Positions 58,976-64,000 of a stretch of DNA of 64,000 nucleotides are shown piece by piece. Positions within the stretch are counted from its first letter, which is position 1. Each line of letters begins with the position of its first letter. The stretch is from contig ARYC01019439.1 of NCBI GenBank assembly GCA_000711775.1, positions 1-64,000 of the forward strand, in the 5' to 3' direction. The translations under genes and the position numbers were made by a program. The notes beneath the pieces were generated by a model. That model did not search any database, had not been told where the DNA came from, and saw only the letters and a list, made by a program, of their open reading frames with translations. Source of the DNA: Oxytricha trifallax (taxonomy: Eukaryota > Ciliophora > Spirotrichea > Sporadotrichida > Oxytrichidae).

Positions 58976-58992
58976 CAAAACCCCAAAACCCC
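58976..58992. repeat. Isolated telomeric tract CAAAACCCCAAAACCCC
   Basis: The same 17 bases as the TBE tips, but followed by TGCTCGATTAAACTTGGG rather than the TBE terminal repeat. No inverted partner is present in the window. Only ~43 bp separate it from an ATG that opens a coding frame. Confidence 0.85.
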
Positions 58993-59034
58993 TGCTCGAT
59001 TAAACTTGGGATTTTATTGCACTGGTTGGAAATA

Positions 59035-59391
59035 ATGACCGCAGGCAAAAGAGACATGAAGTCTACGCTTTTGCAGGAATTGAGAGCTAAAGCAAGTGTA
59101 CATGAACGAGACTATGGTCCTTTGAATTCCACCACAGTAGTTAAGTTTTAAAATTTAATAGTATTAATAATTTAATTAAAATTTGAATTAAGGAAAAGAG
59201 GGAGGTTCAAAACGAGTGCCCCATGAACCTTGCAAAATGACGCAACTCAGCTCACAGATGTCAAAAGTAGGGAAAGGACCACATATTCTTCATCTACGCA
59301 CTGTGCTCTATCCAATGGTAAAGTATGGGACCGAAATAAAATTCGAACTTTTTTCCCACATTACTGATCATTGGAAACTGCACTTTGAAGG
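59035..59391 (+). CDS. Start of an unidentified gene, interrupted by element B
   Basis: From ATG 59035: MTAGKRDMKSTLLQELRAKA then SVHERDYGPLNSTTVV. A ~50-bp AT-rich break follows, flanked by GT...AG and by TTAAG repeats (59141-59145 and 59188-59192). The second piece (59192-59391) reads GKEGGSKRVPHEPCKMTQLS, KGPHILHLRTVLYPMVKYGT and EIKFELFSHITDHWKLHFEG. The join is one base out of phase by either intron or IES rules. Element B's palindromic arm starts at 59389, cutting the frame. No family recognised. Confidence 0.5.
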
Positions 59392-59633
59392 CCCTCTCAT
59401 AATAAGTTAAATTGTGAAGTTTGGAATTTCGCTATTTATCTGATATTAAATCATCACTATACCAACTTATAAATCTATCACGCATATATGTATTGGAGTT
59501 TTGGGGTTTATATATATATATAAACCCCAATACATATATGCGTGATAAATCTATAAGTTGGAATAGTGATGATTCAATATCGATAAATAGCGAAATTCCA
59601 AACTTCACAATTTAACTTATTATGAGAGGGCCT
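59389..59633. repeat. Inverted repeat at the left end of element B
   Basis: AGGCCCTCTCATAATAAGTT at 59389 is matched in inverse at 59633. The arms (~125 and ~114 bp) meet at a TATATATATATA centre near 59517. The right arm begins TAAACCCCAATACATATATG, the left tip of element A; the left arm has a 7-bp extra (AAACTCC type) next to it. Element A lacks the left arm. It may be a head-to-head terminal duplication or the end of a second element. Confidence 0.8.
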
Positions 59634-60294
59634 ATTCAAGAGTCTTAGAAAGAGAGTCTTTAAGAATGCTGCTAATTGCAGTTTGAGTGTTCTAGTGATC
59701 ATATATTGTTGAAAGTGTTCCTTATTATACTTAGTCCATATGTCCATAAAATCCAGTAGCTTTCCCAACTACTTTTTTCCGAAAATTCAACTTTAGTATA
59801 AACCCCCCCCCTCTTATAGGGTCTAAAATCCAGTCTGAAGTCTAGAATCCAAAGCCAGTCTGGACCCCTTCAACCATGACCTCGATTTTCGAAAACGAGT
59901 GCCTTTGCTTTCCATTCTACTTTCACTGCACATTTCTACTGGTTATATGTACGTTATGAACAGTGTAGGGTTGAATTCGCCATTAGGCCCTCGGATTTTT
60001 CGATTTTTCCAAAAAGCCAATTTTCAATGAGGCCAGACTCGAAAAGCACTCAAAAGACCCATGGCGGGTCCGCCATTTCTTGCAAGCCTACTTTTTTCAC
60101 CTTTATATGTTGGTATTAACATAAGCAATGCATTTGAACTGGTTGCGGGCTGTAGCTCTTTAAATCCACTGGATAAGTGAAGGAGAGAGGTTTTTCTTAT
60201 AGTAAATTTGAAGAATCCAGTGGTATTTTTTAATAATCCACCTATTAAATTTAAAATCCAGTATATAATACTATAATCAAAACTTAAAAATACC

Positions 60295-63200
60295 ATGAAT
60301 CCAGCCCAAGAGCGGGATCAGCTTGCTGAGTCTTTTCCCCTATAGATAGAAGAACGAAGCCCTGGTAAGCTTTTTTCCTTTACTAAGCACCTAAATTAGA
60401 GTTAAGGAATGATTATTCAAATGAATAGTTAGCTCAACTTCTTGAGCAGGGTGATCGGATTTTTGAAAATCTTGAAGCCAAGGCTAATATTGATGAGGGC
60501 GGCAAAGTGAAGGGCATTAAAGCTGAGTACAAGGGAGCCCAAGATAGCGTCAAAATCAATAGAGCAAAGGAATTCCTACATTTAAACAACTATGATTTGA
60601 GTCACCTGTTGTAGCAGGAGGATTTCAAAGGCTATTAAAAGACATAGGATTTTAAGAACGTTGTGAGAAAGTTTATAAACAATAACAAAAGCAAGAAAGC
60701 CAAGAACAGCAGTGATACCAAGTCACTGGCCTCTGAAAATCTTAACCACTCCCTCTCAAACGAGGAAATGAAGGTGAGTGAGTTCCAGACTACTGTGAGC
60801 TTAGCAAGTGAATCAATGCAATCTCCAAGAACCTTACCTTAGCTGGTTATTAACTATGGTTCAATCATTGGCCATGAGATGTTGGTCAAGCACTTTGAAA
60901 GTTTCAAATAATCAAATTATTAATAAAAGGAACAGATCCTTCAAGATATAATGGCCCGCAACACCCAATCACTCTTTTCGTTCCTTTAGCACTTTGAGAT
61001 GGCAAATGAACCCTATGTGAACCAAGGGCTCTTCTATTTAATTACAGAGTTGATCTCAAGTAACTAAAAGCTAGACTAAGACTCCAAGGCTCGTATCTTC
61101 TTGGCTGCCCTCAGTTACTATACAGGGGAAAAATATCAGCCAGAAGAGAACTTAATATAAGAAGCAATTCTCTTACTTATAAGGTCACCCAATGCTAGAC
61201 AAGCTATAGGCTTAGCCAACTTGGTCTTTATTACTGAGGCAACATGCCTAAGTAAGCAGCTTGCTATAGTCTAGAAGCTAAACGACTCTAATCCAGGCAT
61301 CATTCAGCTTTTGGCTTAAACATGGCACTACTTTTTAATTGACCCTTAGGTCATCAAACTAATACCAAATTCCTTCTTTATAATGAACGTGCCTTTTATT
61401 ATCTTGCTTAAGCAAGACTGTGGATTGAACCTTTTAAGAGACATTCCTGTAGAGTATACAGAGTATTTTGTAAGAATATGTGCCTTATGCTCTGCCCCTA
61501 ACTTAGAGTCTTTAAAAGACTACATATCTTCAACAAGGGCAACCTTCTTATAAAAGCAAGAAGTCATCGACAAAGTCTCAATGGTGCATTTTATGAAAGG
61601 CCTTGCTTCAAAACTGCAAAGCAGAGATCAATAATGGGTAGGGAAGATTGAGCAAATCAGGAAAGTATAGTAGTTGATTGTGAATGCGCAAGTCGAGAAA
61701 AATGTATAGTTAAGCATTCACACTATTGACAACTGTCTAAACTGTGACTTCTCTGACCTTGAAAGAATAATGCAATTGCCAAGGACTATGGAAGCCTTCT
61801 CTGAAAAGGCTGTTAATGACCTTCTTTAGCTATTCAAGAATGAGAACTTATATAACCAAGTAGCATCCAGATTCAATAGCAGGTCTCCAGAGGAACTCTT
61901 AAGAGTAAGTGCCGAATTAGAAACTTTGGAGTAAAATTTAGGCTTCAAATTCTACTGCTCTCAGTTCTTATGTTTAAACTATATCTGTGACAACCTTAAC
62001 AGCAATCACTTCATTCATTCTGGTATTGGCAATGGGAAGACCCTAATATGCATTGCTTTAGCAATCCTTATTGCTCTTAAAACTTAAAGATCAGTCTTTA
62101 TACCAGCAAGAATGAGCACTTAGTGGCAAAGAGACTTCAAACGATACTAGAGAGTCATTAAAGCAATGTAGCTTAATTGCAATCTAAACTTCTTTGCCAA
62201 AGATACTGGCATCTATTTCTACACTTAGCCCTAATTAAAGAAGATGCAAAAGAACAGCAAGGCTGTGAGTGTATAGTAGCAAAGCTACGTATTAGTGGAC
62301 GAGTACGACTGGATTATATTTGATGGCTCTGTTGATACTATAATCAACTCTCTTGAGTACTTTCAGCAAGCTCATAAAGTGATAGGATTTTCTGGAAGCA
62401 ATCTCTCTTTAAAAAAAAAAAAAAAAAAAGAAAAGAAAAAATAATAAATAAATCAAAAAAAAGAATAAAAAAATTAATAATAAAAAATAAAAAACTGAGG
62501 AGAGAACTGTTTAAAGCTAGCTTTTCAAGCTACACCTGTAGTATTTCCCACTCTTGATAAACTCTAGGGAAATAAAAAGACTCAATACCCGGATATGTTT
62601 GTGAGCACTTATTAGAGTGATTACTTGCCTAAGATCAAAGAAATTATAATAGAGCAGCTAAGCCACTCCCCAGTTCTAATAGTGGCTTCAACTAACTATA
62701 ATGCAATAGAGATAGGCCTTTTGAGATCGGGCTTCGACTTCACAAGTTTAAGCAGAGGGCAAGCCGCCAATATCGAATCCATGATTGAAGGCAGATACTT
62801 AATGAAGAATGCGAAAAAGGAATATGGAATATACTTGCTGAATGAAGCTCATGGAAGAGGGACTGACATTCAGACGAATGATGAAATCAACTAGAACGGA
62901 GGTTCTTACCTCATAATCGCAGATGTCTTCTCTAAAAGGTCTGAAGAGCAGATTATAGGAAGAATTGGAAGGCTTAATACTAAGGGCAGATGGCAAAGAG
63001 TTTTGTATAGACTCAACTCCAAAGATAGTGCTGAGTAGCTTCTTTATGAAGAGTAGAATGAGATCGACCTTATATTAGACAAAAAGTTCAATGAAGTATA
63101 ATTTAATTTGTAAGACAAATAAGAAGCTATTGATATGGATATTATTGATCAAGCAAAGGAGCCCGAAGTTCCTTCTGAATATATTATAGCCATCGATCAT

Positions 63201-63785
63201 TAAGTTGCAGTTGTAAAGGCTATAGTGGAGAAGATAGTCGAAAAAGTAGAAAGTTCTTTTATAGGAGCCAAAAAGGATATCGAGGAAGCAAAGAAGGCCT
63301 CTGAAGAGGAAATGAAAACTGAAGCTGTGGCTGAAGAGCCAGACACTCAAAGTAAATTAGGGTTCTATTAACCTTCTATCATAGAATTCATTGTAGAGAA
63401 GATGAGCCAGAACCCTGTGTTCTAAGACAAGCCTATTAGTGAAGTTGAGAAGATCTTCAAAAACGGCGTGAGGCGCCAATATGAGGAGATCACTTAAGAG
63501 CCAGGCAGAGAAAGATCGAAGAGCAAGGAAGGAAAGATAAAGACTAATAAGAGAAGTAGGAAGGCTTATGAGAAGGCAGAGCAGATTAAGGACTTAGTTG
63601 AAAAGTAAGTTATACTTGTAAGAAGGAGTTGCAGAGACAAGTCTTTTAGTGAAACTTACAAGGAGCATGAAGAGGTCGAAGAAAGTATGGAAGCCTGGTT
63701 GAAGAAGGCTTCAAATTAAAAGAGAAACTTGAAAAATGATATAGATCATAGGAACCCCTAAAGAGAGGGGTTAAAAAGAAGATGA
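60295..63785 (+). CDS. SecA-like DEAD-type ATPase gene, element B (best-preserved copy)
   Basis: ATG at 60295, 35-nt intron 60365-60399. The frame then stays open through VKINRAKEFLHLNNYDLSHL, INYGSIIGHEMLVKHFESFK and FIIMNVPFIILLKQDCGLNL to the ATPase: SGIGNGKTLICIALAI, VLVDEYDWIIFDGSV, KVIGFSGSNLSL, VLIVASTNYNA, LLNEAHGRGTDIQ, LIIADVFSKRSEEQIIGRIG. A Glu/Lys-rich tail with YQPSIIEFIVEKMSQNP ends at TGA 63783-63785. About 1,150 codons. Defects: two compensating 1-nt changes near 62105-62131 and the A-rich insertion at 62411-62500. SecA's typical zinc-binding C-terminus is not seen. It converges with the 22-kDa-like gene. Confidence 0.88.
60365..60399 (+). other. Intron (35 nt) in the SecA-like gene, element B
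   Basis: GTAAGC donor and AATTAG acceptor. Joins ERSP to ELRNDYSNEQLAQLLEQGD in frame; unspliced reading drops out of frame. Confidence 0.78.
62411..62500. repeat. A-rich low-complexity insertion in the SecA-like gene, element B
   Basis: Element A reads TCTCTCTTTTACTGAAGAGA. Element B reads TCTCTCTTT, then a run of 19 A and A/G/T-only sequence for ~85 bp, then ACTGAGGAGAGAACTG. It separates motif IV from the rest of the ATPase. It could be a poly(A)-like insertion, replication slippage or an assembly artefact. Confidence 0.85.
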
Positions 63786-63869
63786 TTTTAAAGCTTAATT
63801 TCTAAAAGAATTCACCATATTCTAACTCTATCTATTAGTAGTGTTCAGAGAATGGATGAGAATAGAGAC

Positions 63870-64000
63870 CAGCAGAAGTCAAAGGCTGAAGTTCTGCACC
63901 TGCCCTTCCAGATTCTGAGAGCCGAAGTCTTGCATAACTTGCTCCTTCATTTTGCGTAAGTCAAGTACTTCACTTTTCAAGTTATCATGCTCTTGCTTCA
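63870..64000 (-). CDS. 22-kDa-like coiled-coil gene, element B (C-terminal end only)
   Basis: Matches the last ~45 codons of the element A gene (minus strand): EQVMQDFGSQNLEG... ending GNFSL-type residues and TGA at the same relative place. The rest lies outside the window. Confidence 0.75.

Larger units (their letters stand above)
59520..64000. mobile_element. Element B: second copy of the SecA-carrying transposon (cut by window edge)
   Basis: Nearly identical to element A from the AAACCCCAATACATATATGC tip through the leader and the whole SecA-like gene into the start of the convergent 22-kDa-like gene at 63870-64000. It differs by scattered substitutions, 1-nt indels and a ~90-bp A-rich insertion at 62411-62500. 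The transposase would lie beyond the window. Confidence 0.88.

Noticed and set aside
1..64000. tRNA, rRNA, CRISPR or riboswitch
   Set aside because: None of the characteristic arms, conserved rRNA stretches or spaced direct repeats were seen by eye; a covariance-model scan would settle small RNAs.

Overview
The window looks like germline (micronuclear) DNA of a spirotrich ciliate of the Oxytricha/Stylonychia type. Four things support this. Long frames open up only when TAA and TAG are read as glutamine and TGA as the sole stop. Two complete Telomere-Bearing Elements (TBEs) are present, each starting with C4A4 telomere repeats and flanked by a 3-bp AAT duplication. Short gene pieces are separated by very AT-rich DNA that would be removed in the macronucleus, one with a clear 8-bp pointer repeat. 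Genes also carry spliceosomal introns of roughly 27 to 55 nt. No tRNA, rRNA, CRISPR array or bacterial operon was seen.

Layout. 0-4 kb: pieces of a von Willebrand A (vWA) gene followed by a ubiquitin domain, probably one gene. 4-20 kb: mostly AT-rich germline-limited DNA with foldback elements, a 1.68-kb element with an 8-bp target duplication, two G-tract-ended palindromes and a poorly resolved possible coding patch at 13.7-15.1 kb. 20.5-31.3 kb: pieces of a second vWA gene, with TBE copy 1 (25174-29676) and a 587-bp palindromic element between them. 32.3-34.45 kb: an unusually GC-rich island of minus-strand exons with a plus-strand coding segment lodged between them. 34.6-41.5 kb (element A), 43.9-50.6 kb (element C) and 59.4-64 kb (element B, cut by the window edge): three copies of a second transposon type. 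52.07-58.03 kb: an MT-A70 methyltransferase gene split by TBE copy 2 (53370-57428). 58976-59391: a C4A4 tract followed by the start of an unidentified gene, which element B interrupts.

The main discovery candidate is the A/B/C family. Like TBEs, these elements carry three genes in alternating orientation: an accessory gene, a small coiled-coil protein related to the TBE 22-kDa ORF, and a DDE transposase. Where TBEs have a zinc-finger/kinase gene, these carry a gene for a large SecA-like DEAD-type ATPase (GxGNGKT, DEYDW, GRGTD, GR-x2-RL). Copies A and B are nearly identical and C is diverged, so the association is stable rather than a chance insertion. All copies carry frameshifts or in-frame TGA codons, so the individual genes may be decaying, or the assembly may contain indel errors.
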